Below, one piece after another: positions 55,276 to 64,000 of a stretch of DNA of 64,000 nt (position 1 is its first letter; the number at the start of each line of letters is the position of its first letter). The notes under the pieces are model-generated. The model did not search any database. It saw only the letters and a list, made by a program, of their open reading frames with translations, and was not told the DNA's origin. Position numbers and translations under genes: made by a program. Source of the stretch: Bradymonas sediminis. Its GTDB lineage: Bacteria; Myxococcota_A; Bradymonadia; Bradymonadales; Bradymonadaceae. The stretch spans positions 3,288,501 through 3,352,500 of the forward strand of contig NZ_CP030032.1 in the NCBI RefSeq assembly GCF_003258315.1, given 5' to 3'.

Positions 55276-58200
55276 ATGAGTGAAAAACCCACAGTTCCTG
55301 GTCTCCCGAACCCAACCGACCCGCGCCCCGGCGCCGAAGTCACGTTCCGCAGCACCGATGACGGTGGCGTGGACGTCAGCTTCTCGGATGGGTCAGAGCA
55401 ATTCCACGTGTCGCGCCGCGAATTCATGCGCATCTCGGGAGTGGCTGCGGCCAGTGCCGCGATCGCTGGTTCGGCGTGTCGCAACCCCGTCGAGAAGATC
55501 GTCCCGTACGTGGACCGTCCCGAAGAGGTGCGCATTGGCACGAGCAACTATTACGCCACGGTCGCCACGGGCACCGCGGGGCAATACGGCGTGCTCGTCG
55601 AGACGCGTGCCGGCCGGCCGATTAAGATCGAGGGTAACCCCGATCATCCGCTGAGCATGGGCGCCACCGACGCGCGCGGCCAGGCGTTCTACCGTCGTCT
55701 CTACGATCCGGACCGCCAGCGCAACCCGCTCAAGATCCAGAAGAACGACCGTCACGAGGAGCTCACCTGGAGCAAGCTCGACGACGCGGTAAAAGCATCG
55801 GTCGCCAAGGTTAAGTCCGGCGGCGGCGTGCGTTTCTTGACCTCCACGATGAGCGGCAGTGCCCAGCACGCGCTGATCAAAGAGATCGCCGACGCCCTGC
55901 CCAACGCCAAGCACTATACCTACGACCCGCTGACCTCGCAGGCGCTGAGCGCCGCATCCAAGGTCGCCTACGGCACCGCGCTTATCCCTCACTATCACTT
56001 CGACAAGGCCGACTTCGTCGTCTCGCTCGGCAGTGACTTCCTGGGAACGTGGCTGTCGCCGGTCGAGTTCACCAAACAATTCTCGTCGCGTCGTAACGTT
56101 GACGGAAATATGAACCGCCTGGTCTCCTTCGAGGGTTATCTCTCGCTGACCGGCGCGAACTCCGACGACCGTCACCGCGTGCGCTACACCGACCTTCCCT
56201 ACGTGGCCATGGCGCTTGCCCAGCAAGTCGCAAGCTCCGGCCCCGCCGCAAACTCCGCGGTCGCCTCGAAGCTGTCGGCCTTCACGCCGGAAGCCGTCGC
56301 GAAGATCACCGGTGTGCCGGCTGAAGTCCTTGAGAAGACCGCCAAAGAGCTGGGCGCCGCGAAGGGACGCAGCCTCGTCGTCGCCGGCACCATGGGCAGC
56401 GGCACCGAGCAAGGCGTCGCCCTTGAGAGCGCCGTCACCCTGCTCAACGAGCTGCTCGGAAACGTCGGTCAGACCGTCGACCCCACGCGCCCGAGCTACC
56501 AGAGCATGGGTGGATTCACCGATTTGGTCGCGCTGGTCAAAGACATCGAGGCCGGCAAAGTCGACCTTCTTATCATCGACCGCGCCAACCCGGTGTACTC
56601 GGCCCCGCCCGAGCTCAAGATCGCCGAAGCCATCGCCAAAGTGCCGATGGTCGTGAGCACCAGCGACCGCGTCGATGAGACCGCGATCCACGCCCATTAT
56701 CTTGCGACCGGCAACGACTCCCTGGAATCCTGGGGTGACTCGAACCCCGTCCACGGACTCCACGCGATTCAGCAGCCGGCGATCCGCCCGCTCTATTTCA
56801 CGCGCTCCTTCGAGGAGAGCCTGATCGTGTGGTTCGGCCAGGAGGCGGTCGCCTCGCTCAAGCCGTTCCTCCAGGAGCAAAAGGCGCCCAGCGGCAACCG
56901 TCCGGGCAACGCCCCGACCTTTGACCCGGGTTCTTGGTATCGCTACCTGCGCTCGCATTGGGAAAAAGAAATCTACCCGAAGGCCGACGCCTTCGCCGAC
57001 TTCGACAGCTTCTGGGAAGCCACGCTGCGCAAGGGCGTCTTCATCGCCAAGAGCGACAAGCCCCTGGCGGTTCGCGCCAATATGAGCGCGATCCTCGGCG
57101 CCCTTCCCACCAGCCTGCCCGAAGCGAAGAAAGCATCCACCGGCCTGGCCGACAAGGAGCTTCACCTCTTCGCCACGGTCGGCCTGGGCGACGGTCAGTT
57201 GGCAAACGACGGCCACCTTCAGGAATTGCCCGACCCGATCACCAAGAACACGTGGGACTCCTACGTGTTGCTCAGCCCCAAGACCTTCAAAGAGGCGGGC
57301 CTGAAGACCGGTGACGTCCTTAAGATGACCGTCGAGGTCGACGGCAAGAAAGTCGACCGCATGGTCCCGGCGCTGATGCAGCCCGGCATGCACGACGATG
57401 TCATCGGTGTCCCGCTGGGCTACGGCCGCACGCGCGTCGGACAGGTCGGCGACGATATCGGCATCAACGGCTTCGCCCTGAGCCATATCTCCGAGAATAT
57501 CCAGGTCCTCTCCGGCATCAAGGCCTCGCTGGCCAAGACCGGTGAGCGCAAGAAAATGGCGATCACCCAGGGCTCGCAGGTCCTCGACCTCAAGATGCGC
57601 CCGATCGTCGCGACCGGCACCCTCGCCGAGTATAAGAAGAACCCGGCGGTCGGAAAGCCCGAGCACCCCACGCATTACGACCTGTGGAACCGTCACAGCT
57701 ACGAACCGCTTAAATGGGGCATGTCCATCGACATGACCAAATGCACCGGCTGTAACGCTTGTGTCACCGCGTGCCAGGAAGAGAACAACATCCCGGTCGT
57801 CGGGCGCCAGGGCGTCTACGAAGGCCGTGAGATGCACTGGATGCGCATTGACCGCTATTACCGCCTGCCGGAGAACGACGAGGGCTTCCGCGAGAAGCGC
57901 TCCAAAGTCTTCAGCGATCCGATGTACGCGGGCGACACCACCGTGGCGCTGGCCGAGTATATGGATAACCCGCGCGTCTTCATGCAGCCGATGCTCTGCC
58001 AGCATTGCGAAAATGCTCCGTGCGAGACGGTCTGCCCGGTCGGCGCGACCAACCATAGCTCCGACGGCCTCAACCAGATGGCCTATAACCGCTGCGTCGG
58101 CACGCGTTATTGCGCGAATAACTGCCCGTACAAAGTGCGTCGCTTCAACTGGTATAACTTCCAGGAAGACCGCGCCGATACGTTCCTGGCCAAGGTCTTC

Positions 58201-58569
58201 CCCGAGATGGTCGAGCACGCACGCATGAACGCGGTCGACCCGCTGCCGATGGCGCACAACCCAGAGGTCATCGTGCGAAGCCGCGGCGTCATGGAGAAGT
58301 GTACCTTCTGCGTGCACCGCCTGCGCAAGGCGACCTGGCAGGTCAAGAAGGAAGGCCGAGACCAGATTCGCGACGGAGACGTCATGACCGCCTGCCAGCA
58401 GGCATGCCCGGCCGACGCCATTCACTTTGGTAACCTCCTCGACGAGGGTGCAGCGGTCGCGGTCGACCATAACTCACCGCGCGCGCTCACCGTCCTCGAA
58501 GAGATCGGCGTACGCCCGTCCATCGTTTATATGTCGAGCATCTGGAATACCGATAACGCCGAGAGTTGA
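55276..58569 (+). CDS. actB: ACIII subunit ActB, molybdopterin-like plus Fe-S
   Basis: A 1097-residue fusion of an N-terminal molybdopterin-oxidoreductase-like domain and a C-terminal ferredoxin domain. A twin-arginine signal (S-R47-R48-E-F) is followed by AAASAAIAG. Cysteine blocks for Fe-S clusters: C823-x2-C826-x2-C829-x3-C833, C908-x2-C911-x4-C916-x3-C920, C940-x4-C945-x3-C949, and C1009-x2-C1012 ... C1040-x3-C1044. The N-terminal domain, as in other ActB, probably lacks the molybdenum cofactor. It passes electrons from the quinol site to the haems. The start has only a weak ribosome site. Confidence 0.93.
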   Translation: MSEKPTVPGLPNPTDPRPGAEVTFRSTDDGGVDVSFSDGSEQFHVSRREFMRISGVAAASAAIAGSACRNPVEKIVPYVDRPEEVRIGTSNYYATVATGTAGQYGVLVETRAGRPIKIEGNPDHPLSMGATDARGQAFYRRLYDPDRQRNPLKIQKNDRHEELTWSKLDDAVKASVAKVKSGGGVRFLTSTMSGSAQHALIKEIADALPNAKHYTYDPLTSQALSAASKVAYGTALIPHYHFDKADFVVSLGSDFLGTWLSPVEFTKQFSSRRNVDGNMNRLVSFEGYLSLTGANSDDRHRVRYTDLPYVAMALAQQVASSGPAANSAVASKLSAFTPEAVAKITGVPAEVLEKTAKELGAAKGRSLVVAGTMGSGTEQGVALESAVTLLNELLGNVGQTVDPTRPSYQSMGGFTDLVALVKDIEAGKVDLLIIDRANPVYSAPPELKIAEAIAKVPMVVSTSDRVDETAIHAHYLATGNDSLESWGDSNPVHGLHAIQQPAIRPLYFTRSFEESLIVWFGQEAVASLKPFLQEQKAPSGNRPGNAPTFDPGSWYRYLRSHWEKEIYPKADAFADFDSFWEATLRKGVFIAKSDKPLAVRANMSAILGALPTSLPEAKKASTGLADKELHLFATVGLGDGQLANDGHLQELPDPITKNTWDSYVLLSPKTFKEAGLKTGDVLKMTVEVDGKKVDRMVPALMQPGMHDDVIGVPLGYGRTRVGQVGDDIGINGFALSHISENIQVLSGIKASLAKTGERKKMAITQGSQVLDLKMRPIVATGTLAEYKKNPAVGKPEHPTHYDLWNRHSYEPLKWGMSIDMTKCTGCNACVTACQEENNIPVVGRQGVYEGREMHWMRIDRYYRLPENDEGFREKRSKVFSDPMYAGDTTVALAEYMDNPRVFMQPMLCQHCENAPCETVCPVGATNHSSDGLNQMAYNRCVGTRYCANNCPYKVRRFNWYNFQEDRADTFLAKVFPEMVEHARMNAVDPLPMAHNPEVIVRSRGVMEKCTFCVHRLRKATWQVKKEGRDQIRDGDVMTACQQACPADAIHFGNLLDEGAAVAVDHNSPRALTVLEEIGVRPSIVYMSSIWNTDNAES

Positions 58570-58577
58570 GCGAGCGC

Positions 58578-58605
58578 CCACGCAAGCCCCGCGGGGCTTG
58601 CGTGG
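58578..58605. other. Perfect 28-bp palindrome between actB and actC
   Basis: CCACGCAAGCCCC followed immediately by GC and GGGGCTTGCGTGG: a hairpin with no loop bases beyond the central dinucleotide pair. There is no T-run after it. Inside an operon it may act as a partial terminator or mRNA stabiliser. Confidence 0.8.
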
Positions 58606-58686
58606 CAACGCTTCTCTAAGCATGCAGCACCGATATTATTTGCACCTAAATTTTTGCAGCATCCTCTCGCTTGAAAGAGTCCAAGC

Positions 58687-60135
58687 ATGAAAAATAGTGA
58701 TCTCACAGGCTTTCCAAACTACCACGAAGGCGCAGGGCCTTTTGGGGGCGCCAAGGCGACGCGTGAACCCCTGGTGGTCGGAAATAAATCTTATGCCGAC
58801 GTCACCAACGATATCGCCGGGCACCTCGAGCGGTTCCCGACCAAATTGTGGTGGTTGATCTTCATTCCATCCTTCCTGCTCCTGCTGGTCTTCTTGGCAG
58901 GTCTGGCGGCGACCACCTCGGTGGGTATGGGTGTTGTCGGTCTTAATAGCCCGGTCGGCTGGGGTGTCTTCATCGTCACCTTCGTCTTCTGGATTGGTAT
59001 TGGACATGCAGGGACGCTGATTTCGGCGATTCTCTTCCTGTTCAACCAGGGCTGGCGAACCGCCATTAACCGCTCCGCGGAGGCGATGACCATTTTTGCC
59101 GTTATGACAGCAGGTATCTTCCCGCTGATGCATACCGGCCGCCCCTGGTTCGCCTACTGGCTCTTCCCGCTGCCCAACGGCCGCGGCCCGCTGTGGGTTA
59201 ACTTCAACTCCCCGCTTCTGTGGGACGTGTTCGCGGTGTCGACCTACGCGACCATCTCGGTGGTCTTCTGGTACACCGGCCTGGTCCCCGACCTCGCGAC
59301 CATTCGTGACCGCGCCAAGCACCCGCTTCGCAAGAAGATCTACGGTGCCCTGTCCATCGGTTGGACCGGCGGCAACCGCGCCTGGCGTCACTACGAGATG
59401 GCTTATCTGATGCTCGCCGGTATCGCGACCCCGTTGGTCCTGTCGGTTCATACCATCGTTTCTTTTGACTTCGCCGTCTCGGTTATCCCCGGCTGGCATA
59501 CCACGATTTTCCCGCCCTACTTCGTCGCCGGCGCTATCTTCTCCGGCTTCGGTATGGTGCTCACGCTCTCGATTGTCCTGCGAGCGGTGTTCAACCTCAA
59601 AGACTATATCACCATCAACCATATTGAGCTGTGCGCCAAGATTCTGCTGCTCACCAGTATGGTCGTCGGTATCGCTTACGCGACCGAGTTCTTCATCGCT
59701 TATTATTCCGGCACCACCGGCGAGCGCTTCCACTTCGCCAACCGCATGTTCGGTCCGTATTGGTGGGCCTCCGTGCTGATGTACGGCAACAACTGCCTGC
59801 TCCCGCAGGTCCTGTGGTTCAAGAAAGCGCGCCGCAACATCCCGCTTATCTTCGTGCTGTCCATCTGCGTTAACATCGGTATGTGGTTCGAGCGCTACGT
59901 CATCTTCGTCGTCTCGCTGCACCGCGATTACCTGCCGTCGTCCTGGGGCATCTACGACTTCAAACCGGTCGACTTCATGCTGCTCTACGGCTCGTTCGGT
60001 ATGTTCCTGGTCCTGTTTTTGCTGTTCTGTCGAGTTCTGCCGACCATCACGATCTTTGAGGTTAAGACCGTCATGAACCATGACGAAGCTGTCGAGATCG
60101 GTCGCAATCAGAAGAAGGAGGTCGCCCGTGGTTGA
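58687..60135 (+). CDS. actC: ACIII subunit ActC (NrfD/PsrC-like)
   Basis: A 482-residue NrfD-family integral membrane protein with about ten helices, one of the two quinol-binding subunits of alternative complex III. Family features: WWLIFIPSFLLLLVFLAG, GVFIVTFVFWIGIGHAGTLIS (split into two segments), FNQGWRTAINRSAEAMTIFA, LMHTGRPW, PNGRGPLWVNFNSPLLWDVFAV (in part) and FANRMFGPYWWAS. The final 20 residues (HDEAVEIGRNQKKEVARG) are soluble. The last eight bases overlap actD, pointing to coupling. Confidence 0.93.
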   Translation: MKNSDLTGFPNYHEGAGPFGGAKATREPLVVGNKSYADVTNDIAGHLERFPTKLWWLIFIPSFLLLLVFLAGLAATTSVGMGVVGLNSPVGWGVFIVTFVFWIGIGHAGTLISAILFLFNQGWRTAINRSAEAMTIFAVMTAGIFPLMHTGRPWFAYWLFPLPNGRGPLWVNFNSPLLWDVFAVSTYATISVVFWYTGLVPDLATIRDRAKHPLRKKIYGALSIGWTGGNRAWRHYEMAYLMLAGIATPLVLSVHTIVSFDFAVSVIPGWHTTIFPPYFVAGAIFSGFGMVLTLSIVLRAVFNLKDYITINHIELCAKILLLTSMVVGIAYATEFFIAYYSGTTGERFHFANRMFGPYWWASVLMYGNNCLLPQVLWFKKARRNIPLIFVLSICVNIGMWFERYVIFVVSLHRDYLPSSWGIYDFKPVDFMLLYGSFGMFLVLFLLFCRVLPTITIFEVKTVMNHDEAVEIGRNQKKEVARG

Positions 60136-60931
60136 TAAGAAAAAAGACAAAGCTGTCAACGAGGAAGAGAATCAGACCCCCGAAGAGGAGTCTGAGCAAA
60201 TTCCCGGCGCCGACGGAACGATTGAGTCCGAAAAAAAGGACGCCAAAGAGGAGACCGCCAACGAAGAGGAGAGCTCCGAGGAAGCAGCCTCTGACGAGGA
60301 CGCTGCTGAAGAGAAAACTGCTGAAGAGGAAGTCGCTGCTGAAGAGGAAGCTGTCGAGGAAGAGCCGGTCGCGGTCGCCGCGACGGTGGTTTCGGGAGAC
60401 GACGTCTCCGCAGACCGCGTCCAGGGTGTGGCCGCACTTTTTGACCACCCCAAGCATCTGATGGCCGCCGCGGAACTCACGCGCGACTCCAAATACGAGG
60501 CCTTCGACGCCTTCTCGCCCTTCCCCATCCACGGAATGGATGATGCGATGGGTCTGGGTCGCTCTTGGATCCCCTGGGTCACCACCGCCGCCGCGCTCAC
60601 GGGCTTCTGCCTGGCGACCGCGATGCAGTTCGGCATGATGACCTACGACTGGCCGCTTATCATCGGCGGTAAGGCGTTCGCGCCCTGGCCCTCATTCGTA
60701 CCCGTTATGTTTGAGCTGTCGGTGCTCCTCGCCGGTACCTCCACGGTCGGCGTGATGTTTAAAGCCGCCGGTTGCTTTAAGAAGCCGGTTATCATCGACC
60801 CGCGTATCACCGACGATTTGTTTGCGCTGTGGATCTCGGCCGATGATGAGAATTTTGAGCTCAACGAGGCCATTGAATTCCTCGAGAAAATGAATCCCCT
60901 GGAAGTTCGAAAAGTCGCGAAGGACGCCTAA
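60128..60931 (+). CDS. actD: ACIII subunit ActD (DUF3341) with acidic N-terminal extension
   Basis: A 267-residue membrane subunit. I chose the GTG at 60128 because AAGGAGG lies six bases upstream; it overlaps the actC stop by eight bases. Residues about 5-87 are a strongly acidic Glu/Ala/Ser tract (EEETANEEESSEEAA, AEEEVAAEEEAVEEE). The DUF3341 core follows: GVAALFDHPKHLMAAAELTR, KYEAFDAFSPFPIHGMDDA and two membrane helices (ALTGFCLATAMQFGM, PVMFELSVLLAGTSTVGV). The acidic leader is unusual; typical ActD begins near the core. Confidence 0.9.
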   Translation: MVDKKKDKAVNEEENQTPEEESEQIPGADGTIESEKKDAKEETANEEESSEEAASDEDAAEEKTAEEEVAAEEEAVEEEPVAVAATVVSGDDVSADRVQGVAALFDHPKHLMAAAELTRDSKYEAFDAFSPFPIHGMDDAMGLGRSWIPWVTTAAALTGFCLATAMQFGMMTYDWPLIIGGKAFAPWPSFVPVMFELSVLLAGTSTVGVMFKAAGCFKKPVIIDPRITDDLFALWISADDENFELNEAIEFLEKMNPLEVRKVAKDA

Positions 60932-60934
60932 ATC

Positions 60935-61567
60935 ATGCGCCATTTTAATATAAAATCTATCTCTATTCGCGCGTCGGTCGTTCTGTCGGCCTGCCTGCTG
61001 CTAAGCGCATGCTTCGAGGTCGGCATTCCCGCCGGCGAAGACAAGACCTGGGGTGAGATTAACCCCGCCCAGGGCATGCACGACTCTCCTGCTTATAAGG
61101 AGCAGCAAGCACAGCCGAATTTCAAAGGCGGCCCCGCTTCGATGCGCACCCCGCCGCCGGCCACGGTCACCAACTCCTATCGTCACTTCACCTACGGGGA
61201 CGATATCGAGGGCGCCAGCGCCGAGCTCATCAACCCGGTGCCGATCACCGCGGAGACCCTGGAGTACGGCAAGCTCGCCTACGAGACGACCTGCGTCGTC
61301 TGCCACGGCAACGATGGCTCCGGCGAAGGCTATGTGGTCGGGGAGAACAAATACCCGAACCCGCCGAGCCTGTTGACCTCGCGCGCCCGCGATTTCAGTG
61401 ATGGTCATCTATACCATATCATCACCCACGGGCAGGCACGGATGTGGGGCTACAAAAGCCAACTTCATCCCGAGGAACGCTGGGCGGTCATCAACTATGT
61501 TCGCGCCCTGCAGCGTGCGACCAACCCGGCGCCTCAAGACCGCCAATTGGTCGTCAAAGACAAATAA
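60935..61567 (+). CDS. actE: ACIII subunit ActE, mono-haem cytochrome c lipoprotein
   Basis: A 210-residue lipoprotein: signal ends L-L-S-A-C (Cys about 26). One haem motif, C120-VVCH124, followed by GNDGSGEGYVVG and the distal Met region (HGQARMWGY). It accepts electrons from the ActA/B arm. Start is four bases after the actD stop. Confidence 0.92.
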   Translation: MRHFNIKSISIRASVVLSACLLLSACFEVGIPAGEDKTWGEINPAQGMHDSPAYKEQQAQPNFKGGPASMRTPPPATVTNSYRHFTYGDDIEGASAELINPVPITAETLEYGKLAYETTCVVCHGNDGSGEGYVVGENKYPNPPSLLTSRARDFSDGHLYHIITHGQARMWGYKSQLHPEERWAVINYVRALQRATNPAPQDRQLVVKDK

Positions 61568-61655
61568 GAATACGACCCGGTCGTTTTTGTGAAAACACCG
61601 CCCGAGTCGTCTAAATAGTGTGTGCTTTGCAGATATAATATCTGAAAGACAAGAT

Positions 61656-61677
61656 GCGCCCCGATGTGATGGGGCGC
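61656..61677. other. Hairpin between actE and actF
   Basis: GCGCCCC-GATGTGAT-GGGGCGC. Just before it, at 61630-61644, is the perfect palindrome CAGATAT-A-ATATCTG. Both lie in the 144-bp actE-actF gap. Confidence 0.65.
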
Positions 61678-61711
61678 TACCCAATCTGATTGAGTGAGCG
61701 AGGCGAAAGCC

Positions 61712-62965
61712 ATGGCTGCAAAAGATACCAACCAAAAATACCCGATGCCAAAGAAGTTCGAGCCCAGCAAAGGCATCTACACTCTCGGCGGAGTGCTGGC
61801 TCTCGTCGGGTTCGCCGCGTTTCTAGGTGGACTCTTCGGAGGCATGGAGCACCGCGCGTGGAATGGCTACCTCATCGGTTGGTGGGCGACGCTGAGCCTG
61901 GCGCTGTGCGGACCGTTCTTCAACGCGACGCAATACTTGAGCGGCGCGGGTTGGGGCGTCTCCATTCGCCGCATCCCGGAAGCCATGGGGTCCTACCTGA
62001 TCCCGGCCGCCGTCTTCGGCATCATCGCCCTGGCCGGCGCCGATACCCTCTTTATCTGGTTGCATGAGAGCGCCGCGAACGACGCCATCATCGCCAAGAA
62101 GAGCGGATTCCTCACCTTCGGCAATATGGCCTTCACCACCGTGGCGTCCTTCGTGGCGTGGATCGCGGTGGTCTGGGCAATGCGGCGCAACTCGGTGAAA
62201 CAGGATGAGACCGGCGACCCGTCGCTGACCGACGCCAATAAAAAGCTCAGCGTGGCCTTCCTGGTCGTGTTCGTGCTCGGCTTCTCCTTCATGACCTGGT
62301 TCTGGTTGATGTCGCTTGAGCCGCACTGGTTCAGTACGATGTACCAGGTGTACGCGTTCGCTGTGCTCTTCCAGGCTGGACTGGCGCTGATGGCCATCCT
62401 TCTGCTGCACTTCAAAGAGAACGACTATTTCGGCGACTTCGTCCACAGCCGTCAGGTGCTGCTGGTGGGCCAATGGCTCTTCGCGTTCAGCGTCTTCTAC
62501 GCCTATATCGCCTTCAGCCAGTTCCTGCTTATCTGGTACGCCAACATTCCTGAGGAAGCCGGCTGGTTCGTCCACCGCATCCAGGATAGCGGCGCAGGCT
62601 GGACCTGGTTCATCATTCTGTTCGCGGGCAAGTTCATCATCCCCTTCTTCACCCTGCTGCCGCAGGAGAATAAGAAGAATCGTTTCAACGCCCTGCGCTA
62701 TATCAGCTACCTGCTGATGTTCATGCTGCCCTTCGAAATCTGGTGGTGGGTCGCCTTCGTCCCGGTCGACCATCACATCCACATCGATGTGCCGTGGCTT
62801 GAAGTCCTCATCGTTCTCGGCTTCGTGGGCGTATTCATCATCACCGTCGCCCGCAGCCTGGGCTCGGCGAATATCTTCCCCATCAAAGACCCGTTTTTGG
62901 GCGAGTCGCTTGAGCACCATATGCACGGCGAGCTTCCCGAGCCGAAAGCCCAGACTCAGGCCTGA
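61712..62965 (+). CDS. actF: ACIII subunit ActF (NrfD/PsrC-like, quinone-binding)
   Basis: A 417-residue integral membrane protein with about ten helices, the second NrfD-like subunit. Seen: GYLIGWWATLSLALCGPFFNA (as two pieces), VSIRRIPEAMGSYLIPA, FLTFGNMAFTTVASF and HSRQVLLVGQWLFAFSVFYAY (in part), YIAFSQFLLIWYANIPEE. ATG at 61712 is preferred because GAGG lies eight bases upstream; the GTG at 61694 is an alternative. ACIII replaces or supplements the bc1 complex. Confidence 0.92.
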   Translation: MAAKDTNQKYPMPKKFEPSKGIYTLGGVLALVGFAAFLGGLFGGMEHRAWNGYLIGWWATLSLALCGPFFNATQYLSGAGWGVSIRRIPEAMGSYLIPAAVFGIIALAGADTLFIWLHESAANDAIIAKKSGFLTFGNMAFTTVASFVAWIAVVWAMRRNSVKQDETGDPSLTDANKKLSVAFLVVFVLGFSFMTWFWLMSLEPHWFSTMYQVYAFAVLFQAGLALMAILLLHFKENDYFGDFVHSRQVLLVGQWLFAFSVFYAYIAFSQFLLIWYANIPEEAGWFVHRIQDSGAGWTWFIILFAGKFIIPFFTLLPQENKKNRFNALRYISYLLMFMLPFEIWWWVAFVPVDHHIHIDVPWLEVLIVLGFVGVFIITVARSLGSANIFPIKDPFLGESLEHHMHGELPEPKAQTQA

Positions 62966-63057
62966 TACGAACTTGAAATGGTGCGCTCGCACAGGCACCT
63001 CTCACACATATTGAATCCGAAGCTGCGTTGGCACGCGCCCTGGTTAAAGTAAATATC

Positions 63058-64000
63058 ATGAAAGACCAAATACTTGCTAAAGTTCTAAAAGTTTCGCTCG
63101 CCGTGGGCTCGGTCTGCGTGTTGGCACCGTTTGTCAGCGCTCAGGGAATCGGCTCCACCGAGATGGACAATATGCTGGTGTCGACCCCGCAGCGCGTCGA
63201 GCGCGGCGCGGAGCTCTTCCAGCAAAACTGCAGCGTCTGTCACGGTAAGACTGGCGAAGGCATGGCCAATATCCAGCTCGCGGGAGCCGACGGCCGCACC
63301 TTCAACACAGCCGACTTCACCAAGGGTGAATATAATATCGCGAAGGGCCCGATTCAGGCCTATAACGTGATCACCTTCGGTCTCGAGGACGCCCTGGTCG
63401 GCGCCGACGTCGCCGCTGCTGAAGAACGCCTGGGCGGCAAAGTGCCCACCCACCCGACCTTCAACTTCCTGCAGTACCAGTCCCGCTGGGATATGGTTCA
63501 CTATATCCGCAGCCTCTCGCCGACCGCGGGCCGGATTGACCCGGAAGAGATCATTGCGAAGGCAAAAGATCGCGCCATCAACGGCGTTTGCGACGAGGAC
63601 ATCAAGTCCTCGCTCAACGAGAAGGTCACGCCCCAGGGCGACGAGCAACTCGCCACTGGCAAAGAGATCTTCAACGCCAACTGCGCCAGCTGCCACGGCC
63701 AGAACGGCAAGTCGGACAACCCGGTCGGCTCGAGCCTGATGCCCCCGGCGCGTAACTTCACTACCGAAGACCCCAAAGAGTGGACCAATCAACCGGTCAA
63801 CGCCCTGAGTGTCTTCGACGCGATCACCAACGGCGTGCCAGGCACCTCGATGGCATCCTACGCGAACCTCGGTGAGGACGAGCGCTGGGCCCTGACCCAA
63901 TACGTGCTGAACTGGGTCCCCGACAGCGTCAAGGTCGACGCGACCGAGGCGCAGATCGTCGCCGCGTGTCGTAGCTTGAGCGCCCCGGAAGCCCCGGAGC
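63058..64000 (+). CDS. Di-haem cytochrome c, cut by window end
   Basis: A frame open to the edge, at least 314 residues. Signal peptide (VSLAVGSVCVLAPFVSA-Q) and two c-type domains: haem motif C58-SVCH with GKTGEGMANI, and C209-ASCH with GQNGKSDNPVG. MPPARNF and MASYANLGEDE supply the Met ligands. It follows actF by 92 bases and probably carries electrons from ACIII to a terminal oxidase. The 3' end is outside the window. Confidence 0.9.
   Translation, partial: MKDQILAKVLKVSLAVGSVCVLAPFVSAQGIGSTEMDNMLVSTPQRVERGAELFQQNCSVCHGKTGEGMANIQLAGADGRTFNTADFTKGEYNIAKGPIQAYNVITFGLEDALVGADVAAAEERLGGKVPTHPTFNFLQYQSRWDMVHYIRSLSPTAGRIDPEEIIAKAKDRAINGVCDEDIKSSLNEKVTPQGDEQLATGKEIFNANCASCHGQNGKSDNPVGSSLMPPARNFTTEDPKEWTNQPVNALSVFDAITNGVPGTSMASYANLGEDERWALTQYVLNWVPDSVKVDATEAQIVAACRSLSAPEAPE

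Noticed and set aside
55393-58470. 1025-codon minus-strand frame opposite actB
   Set aside because: It is the shadow of a high-GC gene: actB on the plus strand has full domain motifs, while this frame has none.

Overview
The window looks like a chromosomal segment of a high-GC, Gram-negative bacterium of the former Deltaproteobacteria. The best guess is a Bradymonadales/Bradymonadota or Myxococcota-like predator or saprophyte. This assignment is an inference from gene content: many large lipoproteins of MopE, RCC1 and delta-60 type, a full alternative complex III operon, a wax ester synthase/DGAT, outer-membrane TamA/TamB, and acidic low-complexity extensions on several cytoplasmic proteins. 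I see no insertion sequence, prophage, CRISPR array or rRNA.

Layout. 1-4.1 kb is an accessory-looking block: the 5' part of a beta-helix protein, a small orphan gene, a decayed glycosidase-like lipoprotein gene, a META-domain lipoprotein, a 54-bp hairpin repeat array and a delta-60 repeat lipoprotein. 4.3-9.1 kb holds PrsW, a BASS transporter, a PEBP protein, an SseB-domain protein and an unknown gene. A 21-bp tandem repeat follows. 9.4-13.8 kb carries acyl-CoA ligase, diaminopimelate dehydrogenase and WS/DGAT. 13.9-16.7 kb is a compact metal (probably zinc) island: a CobW GTPase, a His/Cys-rich lipoprotein and a divergent Fur-family regulator, with two matching 21-bp palindromic operators between the divergent genes. 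Then come monomeric isocitrate dehydrogenase, tRNA-Asn, a 1236-residue Cys-rich lipoprotein and a DJ-1/PfpI protein.

24.4-33.8 kb is one minus-strand run: hrcA-grpE-dnaK-dnaJ, then a periplasmic binding protein, a zinc-ribbon membrane protein, thiL and a methyltransferase-like gene. Two more lipoproteins follow (RCC1 and MopE repeats). After them is a response regulator / glycosyltransferase-like / flippase-like trio, then tRNA-Cys. At 42.6 kb is a second, membrane-anchored GrpE-type protein, and then a small beta-barrel gene.

44.0-52.1 kb is a tamA-tamB pair. 52.5-54.1 kb has a truncated DUF559 gene and a cystathionine gamma-synthase/lyase. 54.6 kb to the end is actABCDEF (alternative complex III, quinol to cytochrome c electron transfer) followed by a di-haem cytochrome c cut by the window end. 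The act operon contains perfect hairpins between actB and actC and between actE and actF.

The most interesting items are the Zur-like island with its unusual operator, the anchored GrpE paralogue, the acidic insert in the last POTRA domain of a lipobox-bearing TamA, the repeat arrays made of hairpins, and the structured intergenic regions inside the heat-shock and act operons.
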